The notes: generated by a model from the letters alone, not told the origin. Positions 1-8,921 are shown, counted from the stretch's first letter. The stretch is 64,000 bases of DNA from DAOUJI01 sp965237875 (GCA_965237875.1 CBDEGP010000002.1:124001-188000); one strand, 5' to 3'. Program-made: numbers and translations.

Positions 1-1
1 C

Positions 2-904
2 AACGTGCTTTGGCGCAACGATGGCCCCGGTCCTTCAGGGAGGTGGAAGTTCACCGACGTGTCCAAGTCGTCCGGCTCGGATCTGGCTATTTTCGGCATG
101 GGACTGGCCATCGGAGACTACGACCAGGACGGCGATCTCGACATGTACATGACTGACATAAGCGACAGTGAGTTCCTGGAGAACCGGGGCGACGGCGTCT
201 TCGACAACGTCACCGTTAGAACGGGCGTAGGCAGAGGCACGCTGCCAGGAACCGACGGTGATGAGTCTGACGGGTGGGGGGCCGCATTCGCCGACCTGGA
301 CAATGACGGGCTGCTGGACCTCTACTACGTGGCGGGGCAGATAGATTACAACGATCCAGAGCTGTGGGACCTCTATTACAACACCGGAATATCGGACATC
401 AAGCTGTATCAAACTCCGCTGGACCAGCCCAACGCCGTTTTCATGAACGCCGGAGACGGGACTTTTCTGGACGTGTCCCACCTCAGCGGCGCTGACGACC
501 CCGGGACCGGCAGAGAAGTGGCGGTGGCCGACTTCAACAACGACGGGCTTCTGGACCTGGCGGTTGTGAACATGGGCAGGCTGAACGGCGAATTTGGGAC
601 CCTCCGCCTATTCCAAAACACCACGGACACCGGGAACCACTGGCTGCAAGTCAAGACTGTCGGGTCGACGTCCAACCGGGACGGCATGGGGGCGAGGATA
701 ACGGCACAGGCGGGAGGCGTCACGCAGATTCGAGAGGTGGGCGCAGCACAGGGCCATATCTCCCACTCCGTGGTCCCAGTCCATTTCGGCTTGGGAGAGA
801 ACACAATGGTGGACTGGGTAGAGGTCCGGTGGCCGTCAGGAAGGGTCCAGACTGTAACTGATGTGCCCGCGGACCGGCTGCTGACCCTGACAGAGCCGCA
901 CTAA
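2..904 (+). CDS. FG-GAP/VCBS repeat protein with C-terminal ASPIC_UnbV domain (5' partial)
   Basis: The frame is open to the left edge (an Asn codon precedes the first possible GTG), so the N-terminus lies outside the window. The visible 300 residues contain Asp-rich calcium-binding-like FG-GAP/VCBS repeats (DYDQDGDLDMY, DLDNDGLLDLYY, DFNNDGLLDLAVV) typical of beta-propeller blades. The last 90 or so residues resemble the ASPIC/UnbV domain (WLQVKTVGSTSNRDGMGARI, then VRWPSGRVQTV). Family knowledge says such proteins are usually secreted or surface-exposed and may bind carbohydrate or protein; no enzyme activity is established. The gene converges on the ABC transporter operon, with only 22 bp between the stop codons. 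Function beyond an extracellular propeller is unknown. Confidence 0.85.
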   Translation, partial: NVLWRNDGPGPSGRWKFTDVSKSSGSDLAIFGMGLAIGDYDQDGDLDMYMTDISDSEFLENRGDGVFDNVTVRTGVGRGTLPGTDGDESDGWGAAFADLDNDGLLDLYYVAGQIDYNDPELWDLYYNTGISDIKLYQTPLDQPNAVFMNAGDGTFLDVSHLSGADDPGTGREVAVADFNNDGLLDLAVVNMGRLNGEFGTLRLFQNTTDTGNHWLQVKTVGSTSNRDGMGARITAQAGGVTQIREVGAAQGHISHSVVPVHFGLGENTMVDWVEVRWPSGRVQTVTDVPADRLLTLTEPH

Positions 905-926
905 GGGATCGTCTGAAGTGCAGGCC

Positions 927-1844
927 CTAGTCCGTTCCCCTGAGCCGCGGGTCCCAGATGTCCCGCAGCGAGTCGCCGAGCAGGTTCCACGCAAACACCA
1001 GGGTCGCGATGGCAAGCCCCGGGAATAAAGGCAGCCAGAGGCCCGAACCTATGAAGTTGGAGCGGGCTTCCTGGAGCATTCCGCCCCATGACGAAACGTC
1101 GGGGCCGACGCCGAGACCGAGGAAAGAGAGGCCCGCTTCGGCTATCACGGCGATGCCTATCTGGAAGGTGACCATAACAATCCATACGGCCAGGCAGTTG
1201 GGGAGTATGTGCCGCAGGATGATTCGGACGTCACTGGCGCCGACCGAACGAGCTGCCACGACGTAGTCCATCTCCCTAATGGACAGGGCTTGAGACCTGA
1301 TAATGCGCGCCGTGTTGGGTATGAACAATATGCACAGGGCGAGTATCACGTTCTCCAGAGAGCCGCCCCGGGCTGCCAATATGGCGATGGCCAAAATTAG
1401 GGCGGGGAAGGCGATCAGCCCGTCGATGAGGCGCTGGACCAAGAGGTCGATTATGCCTCCGAAATAGGCGCTGGCCACTCCCGCGACCAGCCCTATTCCA
1501 CAGCCCACGAAGGCGCTGATGAGGCCCACTTGCAGGGAGAGCCTGGTGCCCACCACTATCCGGCTGAACGTGTCCCGTCCCACGCTGTCGGTCCCCAACA
1601 AGTGCTGTGTGTTCGGAGGGAGAAACGTGGCGGTGGAAGTCCGGCCCTCATCGTGGGTCTTTATCAGGGGTGAAAACACGGCCACCACCAGCAACAGGAA
1701 GGCCAATATGGCACCGATGGCCCCCAGCGGCTTCTTCCTGGCAAAGCTCTTCAAGTTGGCCCACACGCCCTTGGCAGGCCTGATCCCGGTGGCCAAGGAA
1801 TTGTCAACGGATTGGTCGATGTGTCGTTCTTGTTCCATGTTCAC
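927..1844 (-). CDS. ABC transporter permease, DppC/OppC family
   Basis: This 305-residue inner-membrane permease belongs to the peptide/opine/nickel (PepT) importer class. A cytoplasmic N-terminus precedes a first membrane segment (residues about 40-60, GAIGAILAFLLLVVAVFSPL). The typical DppC motif LGTDSVGRDTFSRIVVG and the EAA loop (AEAGLSFLGLGVGPDVSSWG) follow. It is the last gene of a minus-strand operon of binding protein, DppB-like permease and this gene, with 16 bp to the upstream permease. The start is GTG at 1844 or ATG two codons in. No ATPase subunit lies in this window, so one must be encoded elsewhere. The substrate cannot be read from the sequence; oligopeptides are the family default. 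Confidence 0.93.
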   Translation of the reverse strand: MNMEQERHIDQSVDNSLATGIRPAKGVWANLKSFARKKPLGAIGAILAFLLLVVAVFSPLIKTHDEGRTSTATFLPPNTQHLLGTDSVGRDTFSRIVVGTRLSLQVGLISAFVGCGIGLVAGVASAYFGGIIDLLVQRLIDGLIAFPALILAIAILAARGGSLENVILALCILFIPNTARIIRSQALSIREMDYVVAARSVGASDVRIILRHILPNCLAVWIVMVTFQIGIAVIAEAGLSFLGLGVGPDVSSWGGMLQEARSNFIGSGLWLPLFPGLAIATLVFAWNLLGDSLRDIWDPRLRGTD

Positions 1845-1860
1845 TCGCCGCTCGTGGGGC

Positions 1861-2820
1861 CTAGGCGTACCGTATCCTCGGATTGAGCCAAGCGTAGAGC
1901 AGGTCGACCAGCAGGTTCAGGACGAGAACGATGATGGTGATGACCACGACGATGGCCTGAATCAGCGGGAAGTCCCGGTGGCCGATGGCGTCGAAGAGGC
2001 CGTCTCCCATGCCCGGTACGTTGAAGATGTTCTCGATGAGCACCGTGCCTCCCAGAAGGGTGCTGAACTGGTATCCCGCTACCGTGACTACCGGCAAAAG
2101 CGCATTCCTGAGGGCATGGCGGGTAACGACGACCAATTCGCGGAGGCCCTTGGCTCTGGCCGTCCGTATGTAGTCCTCCCGGAAGACCTCCAGAACTGAC
2201 GAGCGAGTCAGCCTCGCCATAAGCGCCACCTGGGAGAATCCCAGGGCGATGACAGGGAAGACCATCTGTTTCATGTTGGTCAGAGGGTCGTCTTGGAACG
2301 CCTGGTAGTCAAGGGGCGGCAACCAGTCGAAGTAGCTGGACAGTATGTAGACGGCAAGCACGGCGACCCAGAAGTTGGGCACGGCTATCCCCGTAATGGA
2401 GATGATGCGCAACACGTAATCAGAGATGCTGTCCTGTTTTAAGGCGGAATAAACCCCCATGGGCACCGCAATCACTGTGGCCATCATCAACGACAATATG
2501 GCCAGTTCGAGGGTGATGGGGAACTTATCTTTGACGGCTTCGAATACAGGGGCGTCGCGATGGAAAGACTTTCCGAAGTCCAGCTTGAACATGCCCCCGA
2601 GCCAGGTCCCGTACTGGACTATCAATGGCCTATCGGTGCCCAGCTTGGCCCTCATCTTGGCCAGGTCTTCCTCGGTGAAGGTGTCTTCGCCCACCGACCC
2701 CGATAGCAGCATGACGGCCGGGTCCCCGGGGACCAGGCGTAGAATGACGAAAACCAGGGTTACGACGACAAGCAGGGTGGGGATGAACAGAAGCGCCCGT
2801 TTAGCTAGATAGGCTTGCAT
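1861..2820 (-). CDS. ABC transporter permease, DppB/OppB family
   Basis: This 319-residue integral membrane permease should pair with the downstream DppC-like subunit to form the importer channel. It begins with the family-typical segment YLAKRALLFIPTLLVVVTLV, followed by RLVPGDPAVMLL. It carries the conserved C-terminal stretch GGTVLIENIFNVPGMGDGLF and the EAA-type loop (RTARAKGLRELVVVTRHALR). Length and order match the family. It starts with ATG, 120 bp downstream of the solute-binding protein gene, and is probably transcribed from the promoter at 4927-4956. Confidence 0.95.
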   Translation of the reverse strand: MQAYLAKRALLFIPTLLVVVTLVFVILRLVPGDPAVMLLSGSVGEDTFTEEDLAKMRAKLGTDRPLIVQYGTWLGGMFKLDFGKSFHRDAPVFEAVKDKFPITLELAILSLMMATVIAVPMGVYSALKQDSISDYVLRIISITGIAVPNFWVAVLAVYILSSYFDWLPPLDYQAFQDDPLTNMKQMVFPVIALGFSQVALMARLTRSSVLEVFREDYIRTARAKGLRELVVVTRHALRNALLPVVTVAGYQFSTLLGGTVLIENIFNVPGMGDGLFDAIGHRDFPLIQAIVVVITIIVLVLNLLVDLLYAWLNPRIRYA

Positions 2821-2940
2821 AGCGTTGCTTACCTGACGGTTCCTTACCTGACGGTTCTCGGGCCGTCATCACGCATTATGCAACAGGCCGGGGAAGGGTC
2901 ACTGTCCCCCGGCCTGCTAGCCGCACTGTGTTCCGTTATT

Positions 2941-4803
2941 CTAGCACGCCGGGTCGCACCACAGGTGCTCGTGTTTCTTGTGCGAACCCGAGGTGTTGGG
3001 GATGTTGAAATTCTGTATCCGGTTGTCCACAATCCAGCTAAGCTGGCTGTGGTACAACACGGCTTCGGTGGAGTCCTCCAGCAGTAAGCCGCTTATCTGT
3101 TGCATAATCCTCTGGCGCTCGGCCGTGTCCGGCTCCTGTTGCTGGGCTTCCCACAGGGGCTGAGCATCCATGTTGTAGTGGCCGGTCAGTTGGGTGGCCC
3201 GCTGGCTTCCCTTGGCCCAGGTGGAGAGGCAACCGTCCGGGTCCGGTATGCTGCAAGAAAAAGCTTGGGATGCGAACTGGTAGTCGCCCTCCAAGTATCT
3301 GGCCCACAAGGGGGCCACTTCGCCCTGCTCGATATCAACGTTCCAGCCCAGGTGCTGGTTCAACTGGTCCTTCAATATGAGGGCGACCTGGCAGTACTCC
3401 TCGGCGTTGAGGCAAGCAAGGGTCACTCCGTAGCCGTCCCCGTAGCCGGCCGCATCCACCAATCTCTTGGCCTCGTCGATGTCCCGCTGGTCCTTGACGC
3501 CGGGGGAGCTCTCACGCAGACCGGGCAACTGCAGGGCCTCTTCCAAGGGGTAGCTCCAAGCCATGTCGGGGGCAAAGGGTGAGCCTATGACTCCCCTGCC
3601 CAGAGTAACGGTCTCGATGATGGGCTGCCGGTGGAACACGAGTATCATGGCTCGCCGTACCCTGGCGTCGTCGAAGGGTTTGACTCGAGCGTTCATCATG
3701 ACGGCCATGCCCCCTGCGGGAGACCAGTGGACGGTGGCCCTGTCCTTAATTTCTTTTTCAAGCTCGGTCACCTGGACCACGTTCAGGCCGTTGCGGAGGC
3801 TGTCGCCCATGAGGAACTGCCCCACCCTGTAACCGCCGATGATGGAGCCCTTGTCGGTTATCGGGAAGTGCTGCAACTCGTCTACGTAGGGTTTGCCTTC
3901 CTTGAAGTAGTTGGGGTTCCTCTCGTGGGTGGTGGACACCTGGTCTTTGTATTCCTTCATCAGGAAGGGTCCGGACCCGATAAGGGTGTCCGCGTCCTTA
4001 AAGCTGGGAATCACGCCGGCGGTCAATTTATGCTTGGGAAGAATCGCCAGTTCGTCAGCGGCCAGCACCAGCATGAACGCTCCCGACGGGAAGTTGAGAG
4101 TCAGTTCCACGGTGTTGGCGTCTACGGCTCTCGAGCTTGCCAGGTAGTTGGCCATATCGCCGCCTCGGCCGCTGCGCTTCGTTCCCAGGGTCTCCTCGTA
4201 GACAGCCGGGTAGTCCGCCTCGCTGATGCTGCCCGGGTCGGTGAACAGTTGCATGCTAAAGGCGGCGTCCTCGGCCGTAACTGGGTTGCCGTCGTGCCAC
4301 ATGGCGTTGGGGTTCAGGCGGAACGTGTAGGTCATGGCGTCGTCGGAAATGTCCCAGTCGGTCGCCAGGTCTCCCCGTACGTCTAGGGGGTCGGGCGTCT
4401 CGGGGTTCAGTTCCACGAGGTTGTTGTATATGGGCGAGGCGTGGATCTGACCGCAGAAACTGGCCAGGTGAATCATCTGGAAGTTGGGGCCGCACAGGGA
4501 CTGCATGGGTATCACGCCGCCCGGCTTGCCCATCATCATCGCCTCGGCGGTCGACTCTGGCATGGCCGTCGGGGTCGGCTCCATCGCCATAGCCGTCGCA
4601 GTCGGTTCCATAGCCATAGCTGTCGCGGTTGGCTCCATCGCCATGGCCGTCGCGGTCGGCTCCATCGCCATAGCCGTAGGCGTACTGGTGGCCGCGGGGG
4701 CTGACGTTGGCGTTGCGTCATCTCCGCAGGCCGCGATGCCTATCAGTAGGACAACCATGATCCCTATCAGAGACCATCGGTATTTGCTGAGCGCCTTGTT
4801 CAT
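2941..4803 (-). CDS. ABC transporter substrate-binding lipoprotein, family 5 (SBP_bac_5)
   Basis: This 620-residue periplasmic or membrane-anchored solute-binding protein delivers substrate to the two downstream permeases. An N-terminal signal peptide ends in a lipobox with predicted lipidated Cys26 (GIAAC). A low-complexity linker follows, with four 9-residue units (AMAMEPTAT, residues 44-79). The mature domain shows family-5 hallmarks: ATDWDISDDAMTYTFRLNPN, WHDGNPVTAEDAAFS, and late segments with ARVRRAMIL. It is first in the operon, and a TTGACA/TAGTAT promoter sits about 125 bp upstream. Peptide, nickel or opine-like ligands are possible; the sequence alone does not decide. Confidence 0.95.
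   Translation of the reverse strand: MNKALSKYRWSLIGIMVVLLIGIAACGDDATPTSAPAATSTPTAMAMEPTATAMAMEPTATAMAMEPTATAMAMEPTPTAMPESTAEAMMMGKPGGVIPMQSLCGPNFQMIHLASFCGQIHASPIYNNLVELNPETPDPLDVRGDLATDWDISDDAMTYTFRLNPNAMWHDGNPVTAEDAAFSMQLFTDPGSISEADYPAVYEETLGTKRSGRGGDMANYLASSRAVDANTVELTLNFPSGAFMLVLAADELAILPKHKLTAGVIPSFKDADTLIGSGPFLMKEYKDQVSTTHERNPNYFKEGKPYVDELQHFPITDKGSIIGGYRVGQFLMGDSLRNGLNVVQVTELEKEIKDRATVHWSPAGGMAVMMNARVKPFDDARVRRAMILVFHRQPIIETVTLGRGVIGSPFAPDMAWSYPLEEALQLPGLRESSPGVKDQRDIDEAKRLVDAAGYGDGYGVTLACLNAEEYCQVALILKDQLNQHLGWNVDIEQGEVAPLWARYLEGDYQFASQAFSCSIPDPDGCLSTWAKGSQRATQLTGHYNMDAQPLWEAQQQEPDTAERQRIMQQISGLLLEDSTEAVLYHSQLSWIVDNRIQNFNIPNTSGSHKKHEHLWCDPAC
4567..4674 (-). repeat. Four 27-bp tandem repeats in the lipoprotein linker
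   Basis: Four consecutive 27-bp units encode AMAMEPTAT (last copy AMAMEPTPT), residues 44-79 of the binding lipoprotein. The DNA copies differ mostly at synonymous positions (Ala, Thr codons), so the repeat is not brand new. It forms a flexible Thr/Pro-rich tether between lipid anchor and binding domain and is a likely site of length variation. Confidence 0.9.
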
Positions 4804-4926
4804 GTCCGGTCCTCCTATACCTGTACCTGTTCGGGTTGGTGTTCTTGGGCCGTGCGGCTTTTTTCGCGTTCGGAGACGGACGGCGAATTGGGCGCAACCC
4901 GGCCTTTCAGGAAAAAAGCCACAGGA

Positions 4927-4956
4927 ATACTAGCAAAACCGTTCAATTCTTGTCAA
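4927..4956 (-). promoter_or_regulatory. Predicted sigma70 promoter for the ABC importer operon
   Basis: On the minus strand the -35 is TTGACA (4951-4956), the spacer is 18 bp and the -10 is TAGTAT (4927-4932). It gives a leader of about 115 nt before the binding-protein ATG at 4803. It sits just beyond the stop of the LmbE-like gene, which favours an independent transcript. Confidence 0.7.
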
Positions 4957-4963
4957 TCGAATG

Positions 4964-5668
4964 TCACCGCAGATGGAAGTGCTTGAAGGACTCGGCGTAC
5001 TCCATTCCGTGGTGAATTCCGGCCTGCCTTCTGTGCTCCAGCACACGCTCCACAGTCTCCTCTTTAATCTGGGACTTGTGGGCGCGAATTGCCTCCATGG
5101 CTATGTCAATGGTGCCGGACACGTCGATCCATTTGTCCGGTTCCTCTGAGTCCATAATCATGAGCTCCCGCACTTTGTGGGGTCCCAGTCCTTGGGCGAG
5201 CAGCTCGGGGAAGGTCAGCCTATCCCTGGCGGAGGGGAATATCGCCGACATTGTCGCCTCACCCGCGGCCAGGTGGTCGGGGTGCCCGATGTAGTTCTTC
5301 CGGTGCATAGCTCGCAGGGGACTCTGGCAAATCAGCACGTCAGGCTTGTGGCGCCGGATTTCCTTGACGATGTCACGGCGCACGTCAAGAGTCGGCTCCA
5401 GCATGGCGTCCTCGTACCCCAGGAAGACCACGTCTTTCAGGCCCAGGACCTTGGCGGCGTCCAGCTGCTCTTGACGGCGGACCTCCACCAACTTTCGTGA
5501 CGTCATCTCCGGATCGGCGGTGCCCTTGCTGCCGTCGGTGCAGAGGACGTAGACGACTTCCATGCCCTGTTTGCACCACTTGGCCACTGTCCCTGAGCAT
5601 CCGAACTCGGCGTCGTCGGCGTGGGCTATGACCACCATTCCGCGGGTGTAAGGTTCCGGTTGGTCCAC
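4964..5668 (-). CDS. PIG-L/LmbE family N-deacetylase
   Basis: This 234-residue zinc-dependent deacetylase-fold protein belongs to the LmbE / PIG-L family, which includes MshB, BshB and GlcNAc-PI deacetylases. The N-terminal zinc motif reads AHADDAEFGCSGT; the usual proline of AHPDD is Ala here, but the His and second Asp ligands are kept. The second ligand motif, GHPDHLAAGEA, is intact. The likely substrate class is an N-acetylglucosaminyl conjugate or related amide; the exact one is unknown. It starts with GTG at 5668 and lies downstream of the cysS fusion on the same strand, separated by 82 bp containing a strong hairpin. Proximity to cysS recalls mycothiol/bacillithiol genes, but no mshC or bshC partner is present. 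Confidence 0.9.
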   Translation of the reverse strand: MDQPEPYTRGMVVIAHADDAEFGCSGTVAKWCKQGMEVVYVLCTDGSKGTADPEMTSRKLVEVRRQEQLDAAKVLGLKDVVFLGYEDAMLEPTLDVRRDIVKEIRRHKPDVLICQSPLRAMHRKNYIGHPDHLAAGEATMSAIFPSARDRLTFPELLAQGLGPHKVRELMIMDSEEPDKWIDVSGTIDIAMEAIRAHKSQIKEETVERVLEHRRQAGIHHGMEYAESFKHFHLR

Positions 5669-5685
5669 TCTAGCCTCCCCAAAGG

Positions 5686-5721
5686 CAGGCGCCCGTCGGT
5701 CCGGCGGGCGCCCTGTTTTTT
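5686..5721. terminator. GC-rich hairpin between the cysS fusion and the LmbE gene
   Basis: An inverted repeat pairs CAGGCGCCCG (5686-5695) with CGGGCGCCCTG (5705-5715), followed by a run of T on the plus strand. Both flanking genes are on the minus strand, where the A-run precedes the stem. It would terminate plus-strand (antisense) transcription best; on the minus strand it is a strong hairpin with only a weak tail. Direction of action is uncertain. Confidence 0.5.
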
Positions 5722-5750
5722 CTTGACAACGTTTCGATACTGGCGGCTGC

Positions 5751-7952
5751 CTAGTCGTGATGGCGGTGAACGGCGTCGGCGGCTGCCAGCAGGTCTGTGC
5801 GATGGCCCCATTTCTTCAGGAATCGCCGGAAATTCTTGAGGCTTAGCTGGTCCCGCTCCGCCTCTCCCAGGGCTTCCCATTGCCGGTGCTGGTGTCGGGC
5901 CACGGGAAGGGCAGCGTCGGCGATTATCTTGTATCCCTTGTCTTTGAACTGGAAGCTAAAGTCCAGGTCCAGGTTGCGATAGAATCTGAATGTCTCTCGC
6001 ATCAGGCCCGTGACGCTGAGAAGCTCCCTTTTGAAGGCCACGCAATATCCCTGCATGGCGTCCACCTCACCCGTCGCCTCGTCTTCATGGAAGTGCTTCA
6101 GGTCTTGGGACCTGACCCCCCATGCGCCCGTCATTCCCACGGAAGGCCGCTCTAGCAAGGTCTTTATGGGGCCGGTGACGTTTCCGAGTATCTCGACGGA
6201 GGTGTCCAGCATCACGACGATGCCGCTCAGGGACTGCTTCAGTCCTATGTTCTTAGCCGCTCCGTCGCCGAGGACGTGGTCACAATGAATTGTGCGTACT
6301 CGGGGATCATCTCTGGACATTTGCTCGGCCCATTCGGCGGCGCCGTCAGTGGAGCCGTTGTCGACTATGATCAGCTCGAACGGCTCGTCAGAACTCCACT
6401 TCAACACACTGTTCGCGCATCGTATCACGTCGTCGATGTGGTCGTTGGCCAGGACAACGAAAGAGATTCCCGCGGCGTCCGGCCGGTCCAGCAGGGACTC
6501 CACTTCCCGTGACGACGAGACTGCGGGCCACCGTTCAACGGCCTTTTCCTGGCGGGTCATGGGACGCAGCATGGGGCCGATTCTCGTGTCCTTTACCAAG
6601 TACCCTGAGGAGTTGATCCTCTCTCGTATTTCATCGGCTCTGGGGTAGTTTGCCGCCTTTCGGAGAGCGTCCCGGACCGATACGGACGAGCATACGTCGT
6701 CGGGGGTGCGGTATAAGCCCGGCACGGTGTCCAGGCCGAACCCTAGAATGCGGTCGTATTCCAGTGAAAGGTCCAGCTTGGCTTTGGGGGGCAGGTCCGA
6801 CCGCATCATGTCCCACATGACCGCCAGTCCGCCGGGGATGTTCAAGTCGTGGTCTACAGCATCGGCAAACCTGTGGCGCCACTCGTCCGTTTGCCCGTCG
6901 CTGCCGGCGGAAATTTCGGAGGCGCCATTGAGGCAGCGCAATTCCCACACCCGGTCCCTGAGGCTTGTCAGGGCCCGCTGCGCCCCTTTGAGAGCGGTGA
7001 ACGTGAAATTCATGCGGTGTCGGTAGCGGACTGTAGCGCACAGGTATCGGAACGCCAGCGGGTCGTACCCCCTGTCCGCCAGGTCTTGCAGTATGAACTC
7101 ATTGCCTGCGGACTTGGCCATCTTCACTCCGTCCGCCAGCAGGTGCTGACCGTGCACCCAACAACGCACGAAGGGTTTTCCGAAAGCCGCCTCACTCTGA
7201 GCGATTTCGTCTTCGTGGTGGGGGAAGATGTTGTCTACGCCGCCGGTGTGGATGTCCAGCTGTTCCCCCATGTATTTCGTTGACATGGCGGAACATTCGA
7301 TATGCCATCCTGGGAACCCCTCTCCCCAGGGACTGTCCCACTTCATGTCCCGGCCCTCTTCCGCCATCTTCCAGAGGGTGAAGTCCCGTGGATCACGTTT
7401 GTCCGGGTCCACCTCGGACCGGACTCCTTCCATGAGGCCCTCTTCCAGGTTGCCCGACAGCTTGCCGTAATCGCCGAAGTTGGCCACGTCGAAATAAACG
7501 TTGCCGCCGGAAGCGTAGGCGTGCCCATTGCTGAAAAGGCGCCGGATGACCTCCACCATCTCGGGCACGTGGTCAGTGGCGCGGGGAAAGTGGTGGGCGG
7601 GGAGTATGTTCAGCCGCTCTTCGTCCGAGAGGAAACTGTCGGTGTAGAACTCAGCTATCTCCTGGGGGGTCTTCCCCTCCGCGATGGCCGCCAGGATTAT
7701 CTTATCGCCGCCCGTTTCCAGGGCCTCCTGGCGCATGTGTCCTATGTCGGTGATGTTCTTGACGTGGATTACCCGGCGTCCTTGCTGCTGGAGGGTCCTC
7801 CGGATCCAGTCGGCCATGAGGTAAGAGCGAAGATTGCCGATATGGGCGTACCTGTAGACTGTGGGTCCGCAGGTGTACATGCGCACCACTCCGGGCTCAA
7901 GGGTTGTCACCTCCTCGATCTTCTTGCCCAGAGTATTGAACAGGCGCAGCAC
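5751..7952 (-). CDS. cysS: Cysteinyl-tRNA synthetase fused to a C-terminal GT2 glycosyltransferase domain
   Basis: The frame is uninterrupted over 733 residues; ordinary CysRS is about 460-490. Residues 1 to about 480 are a class I CysRS that charges tRNA-Cys with cysteine. They show zinc ligands C28, C220, H245 and E249, the HIGN signature at 37-40 and KMAKS at 277-281, followed by the DALR-like helical region. From about residue 494 the protein is a GT-A fold family-2 glycosyltransferase: GISFVVLANDHIDDVIRCAN, VDNGSTDGAAEW, GAAKNIGLKQSLSGIVVML. The acidic metal motif is altered to LDTSVE, and the late segment DLDFSFQFKDKGYKIIADAA resembles rhamnosyltransferase-type GT2s. The start is GTG. 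The joining is read directly; why these activities are linked is unknown. An assembly artefact is unlikely because the frame and codon style run through the junction. Confidence 0.93.
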   Translation of the reverse strand: MLRLFNTLGKKIEEVTTLEPGVVRMYTCGPTVYRYAHIGNLRSYLMADWIRRTLQQQGRRVIHVKNITDIGHMRQEALETGGDKIILAAIAEGKTPQEIAEFYTDSFLSDEERLNILPAHHFPRATDHVPEMVEVIRRLFSNGHAYASGGNVYFDVANFGDYGKLSGNLEEGLMEGVRSEVDPDKRDPRDFTLWKMAEEGRDMKWDSPWGEGFPGWHIECSAMSTKYMGEQLDIHTGGVDNIFPHHEDEIAQSEAAFGKPFVRCWVHGQHLLADGVKMAKSAGNEFILQDLADRGYDPLAFRYLCATVRYRHRMNFTFTALKGAQRALTSLRDRVWELRCLNGASEISAGSDGQTDEWRHRFADAVDHDLNIPGGLAVMWDMMRSDLPPKAKLDLSLEYDRILGFGLDTVPGLYRTPDDVCSSVSVRDALRKAANYPRADEIRERINSSGYLVKDTRIGPMLRPMTRQEKAVERWPAVSSSREVESLLDRPDAAGISFVVLANDHIDDVIRCANSVLKWSSDEPFELIIVDNGSTDGAAEWAEQMSRDDPRVRTIHCDHVLGDGAAKNIGLKQSLSGIVVMLDTSVEILGNVTGPIKTLLERPSVGMTGAWGVRSQDLKHFHEDEATGEVDAMQGYCVAFKRELLSVTGLMRETFRFYRNLDLDFSFQFKDKGYKIIADAALPVARHQHRQWEALGEAERDQLSLKNFRRFLKKWGHRTDLLAAADAVHRHHD

Positions 7953-8086
7953 TGATAAAGTCTCTGTCTAGTTCTGGCCAGCCTGAGGGGCCGAATGGAT
8001 AAGGGTCTCCGTATGAGTTACGGCTCGGGCCCGGCGCCCACAGATTGTATCATCGCTGGGAACGGATTGCACCTGGCGCGGATTCG

Positions 8087-8115
8087 TTGACTTTTGAAAT
8101 GGGCCTGCCTAAAAT
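8087..8115 (+). promoter_or_regulatory. Predicted sigma70 promoter for the zinc-ribbon protein gene
   Basis: -35 TTGACT (8087-8092), 17-bp spacer, -10 TAAAAT (8110-8115). Expected transcription start is near 8122. This supports translation from the ATG at 8172, because the farther upstream candidate start (8094) lies within the promoter. Confidence 0.7.
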
Positions 8116-8171
8116 CCAGAACAAGAGCCGGCGCCGCTCTTACCCCCATATTTCACGCTTGGACTGGCCTC

Positions 8172-8873
8172 ATGACCACGGCTAAAAACCTTTACGCAAT
8201 TCAAGAGTTGGACCTGGAGCTGGAACAGCAAAGGGAGCTTCTGTCCTCCGTGGAGGGGCGGATAGGAGACCGGAGCGCCCTGGAGGAAATCGCCTCGTCC
8301 CTGGAGTATCAAAAGGCCGAATCGACCAAGCTGCAAGTGCAGCAGAAAGGCCAGGACCTGGAGGCGGAATCGCTGCGCACCAAGGTGCGAGGCGTTGAGG
8401 GCAAGCTCTACGGCGGCACGATAACCAGCCCCAAAGAAATGGAGGGGCTGCAGAACGAGGTCAACTATCTGAAAAACCACCTTCAACAGGCTGACAGCAG
8501 CTTGTTGTCTACAATGATGGCGCTTGAAGAGACTCAGGACCGGGTCCGGTCGCTGGAGGAATCACAATCCCCCTCGGAGGCGGGCTGGGAGCGAGAGCAG
8601 GCCGGACTTGCAGCCGATTCGGACGACCTTCGCCGGAGCATCGAAGACCTGGAGGAACGCAGAGAGGGACTCAGGGCTATGGTCGCCTCCAGAGACTTGG
8701 CGGTCTATGAGCAGCTCCGCGTCTCCAAGTCCGGTGAGGCGGTGGTAAAAGTCGAGCGAGGACTCTGCCGAGGCTGCCGCATGTCGCTTCCCACCCACCA
8801 GCTCCAGAAGGTCCGCATGGGGCGTGAAGCCGTCCGATGCGGAAGCTGCGGCCGCATCCTTTTGATAACCTGA
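8172..8873 (+). CDS. Coiled-coil protein with C-terminal C4 zinc ribbon (zf-RING_7 / CT398-like)
   Basis: This 233-residue protein has a long N-terminal antiparallel coiled coil (about residues 1-180, rich in Glu, Leu, Gln, Arg) and a zinc ribbon, CRGCRMSLPTHQ ... CGSCGRIL, near the C-terminus. The architecture matches the widespread bacterial zf-RING_7 family, often suggested to bind nucleic acid or act with RNA or secretion systems; no reaction is established. ATG 8172 is chosen because family members begin at this point and the predicted promoter lies upstream. The gene is directly followed by rnpB, an arrangement suggesting a nucleic-acid-related role, though this is only contextual. Confidence 0.88.
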   Translation: MTTAKNLYAIQELDLELEQQRELLSSVEGRIGDRSALEEIASSLEYQKAESTKLQVQQKGQDLEAESLRTKVRGVEGKLYGGTITSPKEMEGLQNEVNYLKNHLQQADSSLLSTMMALEETQDRVRSLEESQSPSEAGWEREQAGLAADSDDLRRSIEDLEERREGLRAMVASRDLAVYEQLRVSKSGEAVVKVERGLCRGCRMSLPTHQLQKVRMGREAVRCGSCGRILLIT

Positions 8874-8921
8874 GCGGCGCCCCTTCTCCCCAATATTTAC
8901 CTGCGCGTAGTTCGGGTGTCC

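Noticed and set aside
4567..4674. CRISPR-like repeat array
   Set aside because: The units are contiguous without spacers and encode an in-frame protein linker.
5686..5721. Classic terminator for a plus-strand gene
   Set aside because: No plus-strand gene ends here. The hairpin is listed, but its direction is left open.
4964..7952. A complete mycothiol/bacillithiol synthesis locus (LmbE deacetylase plus cysteine ligase plus glycosyltransferase)
   Set aside because: The ligase part is a true CysRS with full length and KMSKS-type motif, not MshC, and no mshA/bshC-type gene is recognisable, so only the suggestive proximity remains.
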